A stretch of DNA of 64,000 nt from positions 4,466,001-4,530,000 of the forward strand of contig NC_079876.1 of NCBI RefSeq assembly GCF_029227915.1, read 5' to 3'. The notes under the pieces are model-generated. The model saw only the letters and a list, made by a program, of their open reading frames with translations, had not been told where the DNA came from and searched no databases. The translations under genes were made by a program, and so were the position numbers. Of the stretch, positions 1-12,998 are shown in pieces. The stretch's first letter is position 1. Every line of letters starts with the position of its first letter. The stretch is from Hydractinia symbiolongicarpus. Its lineage: Eukaryota > Cnidaria > Hydrozoa > Anthoathecata > Hydractiniidae.

Positions 1-1116
1 CTGAGTTCCGTCAAGCACATCAAATTAGGAAGAATGTTATTTCTTGGAGTCCAATTGTCTCATTTATCACATTTATCAGGTCACAGTCCAAAGTTCGTTC
101 AATTAAGTACCACATTCAATCGTTTCACTTTTAAAAGCGATGCAACCTAGTAATAACAGATAAATGTCGCTAAATTCATGTTGGTACGAATATGTGACCC
201 AACCGTTGTTACTCAAACGGACTGACATCGATAGAAAGTCCGTGAAAAGTAGTATTTGAAACTGTCTCTATTTCTTTAGCGCGCTAACGGCTAGGATTCG
301 TCACACGGCTAAAACGTGACTTTTTTATCTTAATTTTCAAATGACGCGCTACCACAGCGCCCAGTGTAATCGCTGAGTTCCGTCAAGCACATCAAATTAG
401 GAAGAATGTTATTTCTTGGAGTCCAATTGTCTCATTTATCACATTTATCAGGTCACAGTCCAAAGTTCGTTCAATTAAGTACCACATTCAATCGTTTCAC
501 TTTTAAAAGCGATGCAACCTAGTAATAACAGATAAATGTCGCTAAATTCATGTTGGTACGAATATGTGACCCAACCGTTGTTACTCAAACGGACTGACAT
601 CGATAGAAAGTCCGTGAAAAGTAGTATTTGAAACTGTCTCTATTTCTTTAGCGCGCTAACGGCTAGGATTCGTCACACGGCTAAAACGTGACTTTTTTAT
701 CTTAATTTTCAAATGACGCGCTACCACAGCGCCCAGTGTAATCGCTGAGTTCCGTCAAGCACATCAAATTAGGAAGAATGTTATTTCTTGGAGTCCAATT
801 GTCTCATTTATCACATTTATCAGGTCACAGTCCAAAGTTCGTTCAATTAAGTACCACATTCAATCGTTTCACTTTTAAAAGCGATGCAACCTAGTAATAA
901 CAGATAAATGTCGCTAAATTCATGTTGGTACGAATATGTGACCCAACCGTTGTTACTCAAACGGACTGACATCGATAGAAAGTCCGTGAAAAGTAGTATT
1001 TGAAACTGTCTCTATTTCTTTAGCGCGCTAACGGCTAGGATTCGTCACACGGCTAAAACGTGACTTTTTTATCTTAATTTTCAAATGACGCGCTACCACA
1101 GGGACCTGTGTAATCG
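1..1116. repeat. Triplicated B7-type unit (3 x 372 bp)
   Basis: Units start at 1, 373 and 745. Read base by base, the first two are identical; the third differs only in its last bases (CAGGGACCTG in place of CAGCGCCCAG). All three match the B7 units at 12625 and 15236, but share private changes: AAATGTCGC in place of AAATATCGC, AAATTCATG in place of AAATACATG, and a 2-bp shorter GCGC run. The tail of units 1 and 2 resembles the tail of a B6 unit, which normally precedes B7. This points to a crossover in the last 30 bp followed by single-unit tandem amplification. An assembly artefact is the alternative explanation for such exact copies. Confidence 0.93.
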
Positions 1117-1862
1117 CTGAGTTCCGGCAAGCACATCAAATTAGGAAGAATGTTATTTCTTGGAGTCCAATTGTCTCATTTATCACATTTATCAGGTCAC
1201 AGTCCAAAGTTAGTTCAATTAAGTACCACATTCAATCGTTTCACTGTTAAAAGCGATGCAACATAGTAATAACAGTTAAATATCGCTAAATACATGTTGG
1301 TACGAATATGTGACCCAACCGTTGTAACTCAAACGGACTGACATCGATAGAAAGTCCGTGAAAAGTAGTATTTGAAACTGTCTCTATTTCTTCAGCGCGC
1401 GCTAACGGCTAGGATTCGTCACACGGCTAAAACGTGATTTTTTTATCTTACTTTTCAAATGAAGCGCTACCACAGGGACCAGTGTAATCGCTGAGTTGCG
1501 GCAATCATGTCAAATTAGGAAGAATGTTATTTCTTGGAGTCCAATTGTCTTACTTTTTCATTTATAAGGTCACAGCCCAAAATCAGTTCAATTAAGTCCC
1601 ACAGTCAATCGTTTCACTGTTAAAAGCGATACAACCTAGTAATACCGGAAGAATATCACGAAATACATGTTGGTACGAATATGTGACTCAACCGTTGTAA
1701 CAGAAATGGATTGATACTGTTACAAATTCAATGAAATGTAGTTTTTGAAACTGTCTCTATTTCTTTGGCGCGGGATAACGGCTAGGATTGGTCCCACAGT
1801 AAAAAATGACTTATTAATCTAAATTTTTAAATGAAGCGCTACCACAGCGCCCAGTGTAATCG
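1117..1862. repeat. Units B1 and B2, left super-repeat copy
   Basis: Units at 1117 (374 bp) and 1491 (372 bp). The first matches units at 10809, 12999 and 15610 (signs: GCAAGCACATC near the start, CAACATAGTAATAACAG, and CGCGCGCTAACGG). The second matches 11183, 13373 and 15984 (signs: CTTACTTTTTCATTTATAAGG and GTTACAAATTCAATG). They link the triplicated B7 units to HOR-A and correspond to 15610-16355 in the right super-repeat copy, where one extra unit follows. Confidence 0.9.
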
Positions 1863-2974
1863 CTGAGTTCCGGTAATCATGTCAAATTAAGAAGAATGTT
1901 ATTTCTTGTAGTCCAATTGTCTCACTTATAACATTTATAAAGTCACAGTCCAAAATCAGTTCAATTAAGTCCTACAGTCAATCCTTTCACTGTTAAAAGC
2001 GATGCAACCTAGTAATATGAGAAAAATATCGCTAAATACATGTTGGTACGAATATGTGACCCAACCGTTGTAACTCAAGCGGACTGAATTCGATAAAAAG
2101 TCAGTGAAATAAAGTATTTGAAACTGTCTCTATTTCTTTAGCACGCGCTAACGGCTAGGATTGGTCCCACAGTTAAAAAATGACTTTTTTATCTTAATTT
2201 TTAAATGAAGCGCTATCACAGCGCCCGGTGTAATCGCTGAGTTGCGGCAATCATGTCAAATTAAGAAGAATATTATTCCTTTCAGTCCAATTGTCTCACT
2301 TTCACATTTATAAGGTCACAGCCCAAAATCAGTTCAATTAAGTCCCACAGTCAATTGTTTTACTGTTAAAAGCGATGCAACCTAGTAATACCGGAAAGAT
2401 ATCACTAAATACATGTTGGTAAGAATATGTGACTCAACCGTTGTAGCTCAAACGGATTGATACTGTTAGAAAGTCAATGAAATGTACTTTTTGAAACTGT
2501 CTCTATTTCTTCATGGCGGGATAAAGGCTGGGATTGGTCTTACAGCAAGAAATGACATATTTATCTTAATTTTCAAATGAAGCGCTACCACAGCGCCCGG
2601 TGTAATCGCTGAGTTGCGGCAATCATGTCAAATTAAGAAGAATGTTATTTCTTTGAGTCCAATTGTCTCACTTTCACAAGGTCACAGCCCAAAATCAGTT
2701 CAATTAAGTCCCACAGTCAATTGTTTTACTGTTAAAAGCGATGCAACCTAGTAATACCGGAAAGATATCACTAAATACATGTTGATAAGAATATGTGACT
2801 TAACCGTTGTAGCTCAAACGGATTGATACTGTTAGAAAGTCAATGAAATGTACTTTTTGAAACTGTGTCTATTTCTTCAGCGCGGGATAACGGCTAGGAT
2901 TGGTCTTACAGTAAGAAATGACATAATTACCTAAATTTTTAAATGAAGCGCTACCACAGCGGCCAGTGTAATCG
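1863..2974. repeat. A2/A3 hybrid plus two A4-type units, one 6 bp short
   Basis: Units at 1863 (374 bp), 2237 (372 bp) and 2609 (366 bp). The first begins like A2 and ends like A3 (ATCGATAAAAAG replaced by TTCGATAAAAAG, then the TTTAGCACGCGC tail); it is nearly the same as the unit at 16729. The next two are A4-like and pair with 17103 and 17475. The 366-bp unit lacks six bases of CACATTTATAAGG at about 2677/2678, whereas its partner at 17475 keeps them, so the deletion arose after the two copies separated. The 1863 unit also carries a GAATTC site at 2086-2091. Confidence 0.88.
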
Positions 2975-5900
2975 CTGAGTTCCGGCAATCATGTCAAATT
3001 AAGAAGAATGTTATTTCTTGTAGTCCAATTGTCTCACTTATAACATTTATAAAGTCACAGTCCAAAATCAGTTCAATTAAGTCCCACAGTCAATCCTTTC
3101 ACTGTTAAAAGCGATGCAACCTAGTAATATGAGAAAAATATCGCTAAGTACATGTTGGTACGAATATGTGACTCAACTGTTGTAACTCAAACGGATTTAT
3201 ACTGTTAGAAAGTCAATGAATTGTAGTTTTTTGAAACTGTCGCTATTTCTTCAGCGCGCGATAACGGTTAGGATTGGTCCCACAGTAAAGAATGACTTAT
3301 TTATCTAAACTCTTAAATGAAGCGCTACCACCGCGCCCAGTGTAATCGCTGAGTTCCGGCAATCATGTCAAATAAAGAAGAATGTTATTTCTTGGAGTCC
3401 AATTTTGTCAATTATCACATTTATCACGTCACAGTCCAAAGTTAGTTCAATTAAGTCACACAGTCAATCGTTTCACTGTTAAAAGCGATGCAACCTAGTA
3501 ATATTAGAAAAATATCGCTAAATACATGTTGTTACGAATATGTGACCCAACCGTTGTAACTCACACGGACTGTAACCGTTAGAAAGTCAATGAAATGTAC
3601 TTTTTGAATCTGTCGCTATTTCTTTAGAGCCGGATAACGGCTAGGATTGGTCGCACAGTAAAAAATGACTTATTTATCTAAATTCTTAAATGAAGCGCTA
3701 CCACAGCGCCCAGTGTAATCGCTGAGTTCCGGCAATCATGTCAAATTAAAAGGAATGTTATTTCTTGGAGTCCAATTGTCTCACTTATAAGATTTATAAG
3801 GTCACAGTCAAAAATCAGTTCAATTTAATCCCACAGTCAATCATTTCACTGTTAAAAGCGATGCAACCTATTAATATGAGAAAATGATCGCTAAATACAT
3901 GTTGGTACGAATATATGACTCATCCGTTGTAACTCAAACGGATTGATGCTGTTAGAAAGTCAATTAAATGTAGTTTTTGAAACTGTCTCTATTTCTTCAG
4001 CTCGGGATAACGGCTAGGATTGGTCCCACAGTAAAAAATGACTTATTTATCTAAATTTTGAAATAAAGCGCTACCACAGCGACCAGTGTAATCGCTGAGT
4101 TCCCGCAATCATGTCAAATTAAGAAGAATGTTATTTCTTGTAGTCCAATTGTCTGACTTATAACATTTATAAAGTCACAGTCCAAAATCAGTTCAATTAA
4201 GTCCCACAGTCAATCGTTTCACTGTTAAAACGATGCAACCTAGTAATATCAGAAAAATATCGATAAATACATATTGGTACGGATATGTGACCCAACCGTT
4301 GTAACTCACACGGACTGTAACCGTTAGAGAGTCAATGAAATGTAGTTTTTGAAACTGTCGCTATTTCTTCAGCGCGCGATAACAGATAGGATTGGTCTTA
4401 CAGTAAGGAATGACATATTTACCTAAATTTTTAAATGAAGCGCTACCACAGCGGCCAGTGTAATCGCTGAGTTCCGGCAATCATGTCAAATTAAGAAGAA
4501 TGTTATTTCTTGTAGTCCAATTGTCTCACTTATAACATTTATAAAGTCACAGTCCAAAATCAGTTCAATTAAGTCCCACAGTCAATCCTTTCACTGTTAA
4601 AAGCGATGCAACCTAGTAATATGAGAAAAATATCGCTAAATACATGTTGGTACGAGTATGTGACGCAACCGTTGTAACTGAAGCGGATTGATACCGTTAG
4701 AAAGTCAATGAAATGTAGTTTTTGAAACTGTCGCTATTTCTTCAGCGCGCGATAACGGCTAGGATTGGTCCCACAGTAAAAATGACTTAATTAACTAAAT
4801 TTTTAAATGAAGTGCTACCCCAGCGCCCAGTGTAATCGCTGAGTTCCCGCAATCACGTCAAATTAAGAAGAATGTTATTTCTTGGAGTACATATGTCTCA
4901 TTTATAACATTTATAAGGTCACAGTCAAAAATCAGTTCAATTTAATCCCACAGTCAATCGTTTCACTGTTAAAAGCGATGCAACCTAGTAATGTGAGAAA
5001 AATATCGCTAAATACATGTTGGTACGAATATGTGACCCAACCGTTGTAACTCAAGCGGACTGACATCGATAAAAAGTCAGTGAAATATAGTATTTGAAAC
5101 TGTCTCTATTTCTTTAGCACGCGCTAACAGCTAGGATTGGTCCCACAGTTAAAAAATGACTTTTTTATCTTAATTTTTAAATGAAGCGCTACCACAGCGC
5201 CCGGTGTAATCGCTTAGTTGCGGCAATCATGTCAAATTAAGAAGAATGTTATTTCTTTGAGTCCAATTGTCTCACTTTCACATTTATAAGGTCACAGCCC
5301 AAAATCAGTTCAATTAAGTCCCACAGTCAATTGTTTTACTGTTAAAAGCGATGCAACGTAGTAATACCGGAAAGATATCACTAAATACATGTTGGTAAGA
5401 ATATGTGACTCAACCGCTGTAGCTCAAACGGATTGATACTGTTAGAAAGTCAATGAAATGTACTTTTTCAAACTGTGTCTATTTCTTCAGCGCGGGATAA
5501 CAGCTAGGATTGGTCTTACAGTAAGAAATGACATATTTATCTAAATTTTTAAATGAAGCGCTACTACAGCGGCCAGTGTAATCGCTGAGTTCCGGCAATC
5601 ATGTCAAATTAAGAAGAATGTTATTTCTTGTAGTCCAATTGTCTCACTTTTAACATTTATAAAGTCACACTCAAAAATCAGTTCAATTAAGTCCCACAGT
5701 CAATCGTTTCACTGTTAAAAGCGATGCAACCTAGTAATATCAGAATAATATCGCTAAATACATGTTGGTACGAATATGTGACTCAACTGTTGTAACTCAA
5801 ACGGATTTATACTGTTAGAAAGTCAATGAATTGTAGTTTTTTGAAACTGTCGCTATTTCTTCAGCGCGCGATAATGGTTAGGATTGGTCCCACAGTAAAG

Positions 5901-8569
5901 AATGACTTATTTATCTAAACTCTTAAATGAAGCGCTACCACAGCGCCCAGTGTAATCGCTGAGTTCCGGCAATCATGTCAAATAAAGAAGAATGTTATTT
6001 CTTGGAGTCCAATTTTGTCAATTATCACATTTATCAGGTCACAGTCCAAAGTTAGTTCAATTAAGTCACACAGTCAATCGTTTCACTGTTAAAAGCGATG
6101 CAACCTAGTAATATTAGAAAAATATCGCTAAATACATGTTGGTACGAATATGTGACCCAACCGTTGTAACTCACACGGACTGTAACCGTTAGAAAGTCAA
6201 TGAAATGTACTTTTTGAAACTGTCGCTATTTCTTTAGAGCCGGATAACGGCTAGGATTGGTCCCACAGTAAAAAATGACTTATTTATCTAAATTCTTAAA
6301 TGAAGCGCTACCACAGCGCCCAGTGTAATCGCTGAGTTCCGGCAATCATGTCAATTTAAAAGGAATGTTATTTCTTGGAGTCCAATTGTCTCACTTATAA
6401 GATTTTTAAGGTCACAGTCAAAAATCAGTTCAATTTAATCCCACAGTCAATCGTTTCACTGTTAAAAGCGATGCAACCTAGTAATGTGAGAAAATTATCG
6501 CTAAATACATGTTGGTACGAATATATGACTCATCCGTTGTAACTCAAACGGATTGATGCTGTTAGAAAGTCAATTAAATGTAGTTTTTGAAACTGTCTCT
6601 ATTTCTTCAGCTCGGGATAACGGCTAGGATTGGTCCCACAGTAAAAAATGACTTATTTATCTAAATTTTGAAATAAAGCGCTACCACAGCGACCAGTGTA
6701 ATCGCTGAGTTCCGGCAATCACGTCAAATTAAGAAGAATGTTATTTCTTGGAGTACATATGTCTCATTTATAACATTTATAAGGTCACAGTCAAAAATCA
6801 GTTCAATTTAATCCCACAGTCAATCGTTTCACTGTTAAAAGCGATGCAACCTAGTAATGTGAGAAAAATATCGCTAAATACATGTTGGTACGAATATGTG
6901 ACCCAACCGTTGTAACTCAAGCGGACTGACATCGATAAAAAGTCAGTGAAATATAGTATTTGAAACTGTCTCTATTTCTTTAGCACGCGCTAACAGCTAG
7001 GATTGGTCCCACAGTTAAAAAATGACTTTTTTATCTTAATTTTTAAATGAAGCGCTACCACAGCGCCCGGTGTAATCGCTTAGTTGCGGCAATCATGTCA
7101 AATTAAGAAGAATGTTATTTCTTTGAGTCCAATTGTCTCACTTTCACATTTATAAGGTCACAGCCCAAAATCAGTTCAATTAAGTCCCACAGTCAATTGT
7201 TTTACTGTTAAAAGCGATGCAACGTAGTAATACCGGAAAGATATCACTAAATACATGTTGGTAAGAATATGTGACTCAACCGCTGTAGCTCAAACGGATT
7301 GATACTGTTAGAAAGTCAATGAAATGTACTTTTTGAAACTGTGTCTATTTCTTCAGCGCGGGATAACGGCTAGGATTGGTCTTACAGTAAGAAATGACAT
7401 ATTTATCTAAATTTTTAAATGAAGCGCTACTACAGCGGCCAGTGTAATCGCTGAGTTCCGGCAATCATGTCAAATTAAGAAGAATGTTATTTCTTGTAGT
7501 CCAAATGTCTCACTTTTAACATTTATAAAGTCACACTCAAAAATCAGTTCAATTAAGTCCCACAGTCAATCGTTTCACTGTTAAAAGCGATGCAACCTAG
7601 TAATATCAGAATAATATCGCTAAATACATGTTGGTACGAATATGTGACTCAACTGTTGTAACTCAAACGGATTTATACTGTTAGAAAGTCAATGAATTGT
7701 AGTTTTTTGAAACTGTCGCTATTTCTTCAGCGCGCGATAACGGTTAGGATTGGTCCCACAGTAAAGAATGACTTATTTATCTAAACTCTTAAATGAAGCG
7801 CTACCACAGCGCCCAGTGTAATCGCTGAGTTCCGGCAATCATGTCAAATAAAGAAGAATGTTATTTCTTGGAGTCCAATTTTGTCAATTATCACATTTAT
7901 CAGGTCACAGTCCAAAGTTAGTTCAATTAAGTCACACAGTCAATCGTTTCACTGTTAAAAGCGATGCAACCTAGTAATGTGAGAAAATTATCGCTAAATA
8001 CATGTTGGTACGAATATATGACTCATCCGTTGTAACTCAAACGGATTGATGCTGTTAGAAAGTCAATTAAATGTAGTTTTTGAAACTGTCTCTATTTCTT
8101 CAGCTCGGGATAACGGCTAGGATTGGTCCCACAGTAAAAAATGACTTATTTATCTAAATTTTGAAATAAAGCGCTACCACAGCGACCAGTGTAATCGCTG
8201 AGTTCCCGCAATCATGTCAAATTAAGAAGAATGTTATTTCTTGTAGTCCAATTGTCTCACTTATAACATTTATAAAGTCACAGTCCAAAATCAGTTCAAT
8301 TAAGTCCCACAGTCAATCGTTTCACTGTTAAAACGATGCAACCTAGTAAAATCAGAAAAATATCGCTAAATACATGTTGGTACGGATATGTGACCCAACC
8401 GTTGTAACTCACACGGACTGTAACCGTTAGAGAGTCAATGAAATGTAGTTTTTGAAACTGTCGCTATTTCTTCAGCGCGCGATAACAGATAGGATTGGTC
8501 TTACAGTATGGAATGACATATTTATCTAAATTTTTAAATGAAGCGCTACAACAGCGCCCAGTGTAATCT
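2975..8569. repeat. HOR-A, left copy: seven-unit repeat with partial re-duplication
   Basis: Unit starts and types: 2975 (A2/A5 hybrid), 3349 A6, 3722 A7, 4095 A1, 4467 A2, 4839 A3, 5213 A4, 5585 A5, 5959 A6, 6332 A7, 6705 A3, 7079 A4, 7451 A5, 7825 (A6/A7 hybrid), 8198 A1. Lengths A1-A7 are 372, 372, 374, 372, 374, 373 and 373 bp, total 2610; A6 recurs at exactly this distance (3349 to 5959). A3-A5 recur at 1866 bp (4839 to 6705), so a five-unit duplication skipped A1 and A2. Diagnostic bases include AAATAAAGAAG with AATTTTGTCAATTATC (A6), TGTCTCACTTTTAAC with ACACTCAAAAATC (A5) and GGAGTACATATG (A3). The 7825 unit switches from A6 to A7 near 7955-7980. Confidence 0.9.
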
Positions 8570-10435
8570 CTGAGTTCCGGCAATCATGTCAAATTAAAAA
8601 TAATGTTATTTCTTGGAGTCCAATTGTCTCACTTATAACATTTATAAGGTCACAGCTCAAAATCAGTTCCAATTAAGTCCCACAGTCAATCGTTTCACTA
8701 TTAAAAGCGATACAACCTAGTATTACCGGAAAGATATCACGAAATACATTTTGGTACGAGTATGTGACGCAACCGTGGTAACTGAAGAGGATTGATACTG
8801 TTAGAAAGTCAATGAAATGTACTTTTTGAAACTGTCGCTATTTCTTCTGAGCGGGATAACGGCTAGGATTGGTCCCACAGTAAGAAATGACTTATTTATC
8901 TAAATTCTTAAATGAAGCGCTACCACAGCGCCCAGTGTAATCGCTGAGTTCCGGCAATCATGTCAAATTAAAAAGAATGTTATTTCTTGGAGTCCAATTG
9001 TCTCACTTATAACATTTATAAGGTCACAGTCAAAAATCAGTTCAATTTAATCCCACAGTCAATCGTTTCACTGTTAAAAGCGATGCAACCTAGTAATATT
9101 AGAAAAATATCGCTAAATACATGTTGGTACGAATATTTGACCCAACCGTTGTAACTCACACGGACTGTAACCGTTAGAAAGTCAATGAAATGTAGTTTTT
9201 GAAACAGTCGCTATTTCTTTAAAGCGGGATAACGGCTAGGATTGGTCCCACAGTAAGAAATGACTTATTTATCTAAATTCTTAAATGAAGCGCTACCACA
9301 GCGCTCAGTGTAATCGCTGAGTTCCCGCAATCATGTCAAATTAAAAAGAATGTTATTTCTTGGAGTCCAATTGTCTCACTTATAAGATTTATAAGGTCAC
9401 AGTCAAAAATCAGTTCAATTTAATCCCACAGTCAATCATTTCACTGATAAAAGCGATGCAACCTATTAATAGGAGAAAATTATCGCTAAATACATGTTGG
9501 TACGAATATATGACTCATCCGTTGTAACTCAAACGGATTGATGCTGTTAGAAAGTCAATGAAATGTAGTTTTTGAAACTGTCGCTATTTCTTCAGCGCGG
9601 GATAACGGCTAGGATTGGTCCCACAGTAAAAAATGACTTATTTATCTAAATTTTAAAATGAAGTCCTACCACAGCGCCCAGTGTAATCGCTGAGTTCCGG
9701 CAATCACGTCAAGTTAAGAAGAATGTTATTTCTTGCAGTCCTATTATCTCACTTATAACATTTATAAGGTCACAGCCCAAAATCAGTTCAATTAAGTCCC
9801 ACAGTCAATCGTTTCACTGTTAAAAGCGATACAACCTAGTATTACCGGAAAGATATCACGAAATAAATTTTGGTAAGAACATGTGACTCAGCCGTTGTAA
9901 CTCAAACGGATTGATACTGTTAGAAAGTCAATGAAATGTACTTTTTGAAACTGTCGCTATTTCTTCAGAGCAGGATAACGGTTAGGATTGGTCCCACAGT
10001 AGGAAATGACTTATTTAACTAAATTCTTAAATGAAGCGTTACCACAGCGCCCAGTGTAATCGCTGAGTTCCGGCAATCATGTCAAATTAAAAAGAATGTT
10101 ATTTCTTGGAGTCCAATTCTCTCACTTATAACATTTATAAGGTCACAGTGAAAAATCAGTTCAATTTAATCCCACAGTCAATCGTTTCACTGTTAAAAGC
10201 GATGCAACCTATTAATATGAGAAAATTATCGCTAAATACATGTTGGTACGAATATGTGACTCATCCGTTGTAACTCAAACGGATTGATACTGTTAGAAAG
10301 TCAATGAAATGTAGTTTTTGAAACTGTCGCTATTTCTTCAGCGCGCGATAACGGCCAGGATTGGTCCCACAGTTAAAAATGACTTATTAATCTAAATTTT
10401 TAATTGAAGTGCTACCACAGCGCCCAGTGAAATCG
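8570..10435. repeat. Family C, left copy (C1/C2, C3, C4, C5, C6-like)
   Basis: Units at 8570, 8944, 9317, 9690 and 10063. They pair in order with 24563/24936, 25309, 25682, 26055 and 26428 in the right super-repeat copy; the last four pairs are each 16365 bp apart. The 8570 unit starts like C1 (TAAAAATAATG, GAAGAGGATTG) and ends like C2 (TTCTTCTGAGCGGG), so one unit was lost by a crossover within GGATTGATA. The pairing confirms that HOR-A and family C were duplicated together as one long segment. Confidence 0.88.
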
Positions 10436-10808
10436 CTGAGTTTCGGCAATCATTTCAAATTAAGAAGAATGTTATTTCTTGGAGTCCAATTGTCTCACTT
10501 TCACATCTATAAGGTCACAGTCCATAATCAGTTCAACTAAGTCCCACAGTCAATCGTTTTACTGTTAAAAGCCATACAACTTAGTAATACCGAAAAAATA
10601 TCGCTAAATACATGTTGGTACGAATATGTGACACAACCGTTGTAACTCAAACGGACTGACACCGTTAGAAAGTCAATGAAATGTAGTTTTTGAAGCTGTA
10701 GCTACTTCTTCAGCGCGCGATAACGGCTAGGATTGGTCCCACGGCTAAAACGTGACTTTTTTATCTTAATTTTCAAATGAAGCGCTACCACAGGGACCTG
10801 TGTAATCG
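10436..10808. repeat. Junction unit: unique head, B7 tail
   Basis: The head carries changes seen in no other unit (CATTTCAAATTAAG, CACATCTATAAGG, AGCCATACAACTTAG, GAAGCTGTAGCTAC). From about 10737 it becomes B7-like, with CACGGCTAAAACGTGAC and CAGGGACCTGTG. It therefore marks the recombination point where family C gives way to HOR-B. The private substitutions in its head suggest an older, unamplified unit. Confidence 0.85.
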
Positions 10809-12998
10809 CTGAGTTCCGGCAAGCACATCAAATTAGGAAGAATGTTATTTCTTGGAGTCCAATTGTCTCATTTATCACATTTATCAGGTCACAGTCCAAA
10901 GTTAGTTCAATTAAGTACCACATTCAATCGTTTCACTGTTAAAAGCGATGCAACATAGTAATAACAGATAAATATCGCTAAATACATGTTGGTACGAATA
11001 TGTGACCCAACCGTTGTAACTCAAACGGACTGACATCGATAGAAAGTCCGTGAAAAGTAGTATTTGAAACTGTCTCTATTTCTTCAGCGCGCGCTAACGG
11101 CTAGGATTCGTCACACGGCTAAAACGTGATTTTTTTATCTTAATTTTCAAATGAAGCGCTACCACAGGAACCAGTGTAATCGCTGAGTTGCGGCAATCAT
11201 GTCAATTTAGGAAGAATGTTATTTCTTGGAGTCCAATTGTCTTACTTTTTCATTTATAAGGTCACAGCCCAAAATCAGTTCAATTAAGTCCCACAGTCAA
11301 TCGTTTCACTGTTAAAAGCGATACAACCTAGTAATACCGGAAGGATATCACGAAATACATGTTGGTACGAATATGTGACTCAACCGTTGTAACACAAAGG
11401 GATTGATACTGTTACAAATTCAATGAAATGTAGTTTTTGAAACTCTCTCTATTTCTTCGGCGCGGGATAACGGCTAGGATTGGTACCACAGTAAAAAATG
11501 ACTTATTAATCTAAATTTTTAAATGAAGCGCTACCACAGCGCCCAGTGTAATCGCTGAGTTCCTGTAATCACGTCAAATTAAGAGGAATGTTATTTCTTG
11601 GAGTCCAATTGTCTCATTTATCAAATTTATCAGGTCACAGTCCAAAGTTAGTTCAATTAAGTCCCACAGTCAATCGTTTCATTGTTAAAAGCTATGCAAC
11701 CTAGTAATATCAGAAAAATATCGCTAAATATATGTAAGTACGAATATGTTACCCAACCGTTGTAACTCAAACGGACTGACACGGTTAGAAAGTCAATGAA
11801 AGGATTGGTCACACGGTAAAGAATGATTTAAATATCTAAATTTTTAAATGAAGCCCTACCACAGCGCCCAGTGTAATCGCTCAATTCCGGCAATCATGTC
11901 AAATTAAGAAGAATGTTATTTCTTGGAGTCCAAATGTCTCACTTATAACATTTATAAGGTCACAGTCCAAAATCAGTTCAATTTAGTCCCACAGTCAGTC
12001 GTTTCACTGTTAAAGGCGATGCAACCTATTAATATGAGAAAATTATCGCTAATTACATGTTGGTACGAATATGTGACCCAACCGTTGTAACTCACACGGA
12101 CTGTAACAATTAGAAAGTCAATGAAATGTAGTTTTGGAAACTGTCGCTATTTCTTCAGCGCGCGATAACGGATAGGATTGGTCCCACAGTAAAAAATGAC
12201 TTATTTATCTAAATTTTTAAATGAAGCGCTACCACAACGCCCAGTGTAATCGCTGAGTTCCGGCAATCACGTCAAATTAAAAAGAATGTTTTTTCTTGGA
12301 GTCGAATTGTGTCATTTATCACAATTATCAGGTCACAGTCCAAAGTTAGTTCAATTAAGTCCCACAGTCAATCGTTTCACTTTTAAAAGTGATGCAACCT
12401 AGTAATAACAGATAAATATCGCTAAATACATGTTGGTACGAATATGTGACCCAACGATTGTAACTCAAACAGACTGACACCGTTAGAAAGTCAATGAAAT
12501 GTAGTTTTTGAAACTGTCGCTATTCTTCAGCGCGCGATAACGGCTAGGATTGGTGCCACGGTAAAGAATGACTTATTTATCTAAATTTTTAAATGAAGCG
12601 CTACCACAGCGCCCAGTGTAATCGCTGAGTTCCGTCAAGCACATCAAATTAGGAAGAATGTTATTTCTTGGAGTCCAATTGTCTCATTTATCACATTTAT
12701 CAGGTCACAGTCCAAAGTTCGTTCAATTAAGTACCACATTCAATCGTTTCACTTTTAAAAGCGATGCAACCTAGTAATAACAGATAAATATCGCTAAATA
12801 CATGTTGGTACGAATATGTGACCCAACCGTTGTTACTCAAACGGACTGACATCGATAGAAAGTCCGTGAAAAGTAGTATTTGAAACTGTCTCTATTTCTT
12901 TAGCGCGCGCTAACGGCTAGGATTCGTCACACGGCTAAAACGTGACTTTTTTATCTTAATTTTCAAATGACGCGCTACCACAAGGACCTGTGTAATCG
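10809..12998. repeat. HOR-B, left copy: six units, shortened
   Basis: Units at 10809 B1, 11183 B2, 11555 B3 (325 bp), 11880 (B4 head joined to B5), 12253 B6 and 12625 B7; total 2190 bp. Against the intact copy at 12999-15609 (2611 bp) it lacks one 373-bp unit and a 48-bp piece, which accounts exactly for the 421-bp difference. The 11880 unit keeps the B4 start CTCAATTCCGG and then follows B5 (GGAGTCCAAATGTCTC), placing that crossover within its first 35 bases or so. The two copies share uncommon bases such as TATATGTAAGTACG and GTTTTTTCTTGGAGTCG, so they are recent duplicates. Confidence 0.92.
11555..11879. repeat. Truncated unit, 48-bp internal deletion (325 bp)
   Basis: The sequence runs from GTCAATGAA straight into AGGATTGGTC at 11800/11801. 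Its sister at 13745 (373 bp) has 48 further bases there, covering unit positions of about 250-297, including the GCGTGCGATAACGG stretch. At most one base of microhomology (A) is visible at the joint. It is the only internal deletion of this size in the window and so a useful single-copy marker. Confidence 0.95.

Noticed and set aside
331-345. A/T-rich run near the end of each unit (CTAAATTTTTAAATG in most units) as a replication origin or matrix attachment site.
   Set aside because: The tract is short and ordinary for 38% GC DNA; nothing else supports an origin or attachment function.
2086-2091. GAATTC sites at 2086, 41995 and 44231 as possible functional elements.
   Set aside because: They arise from single or few substitutions within unit types and merely track duplication; useful as restriction markers only.
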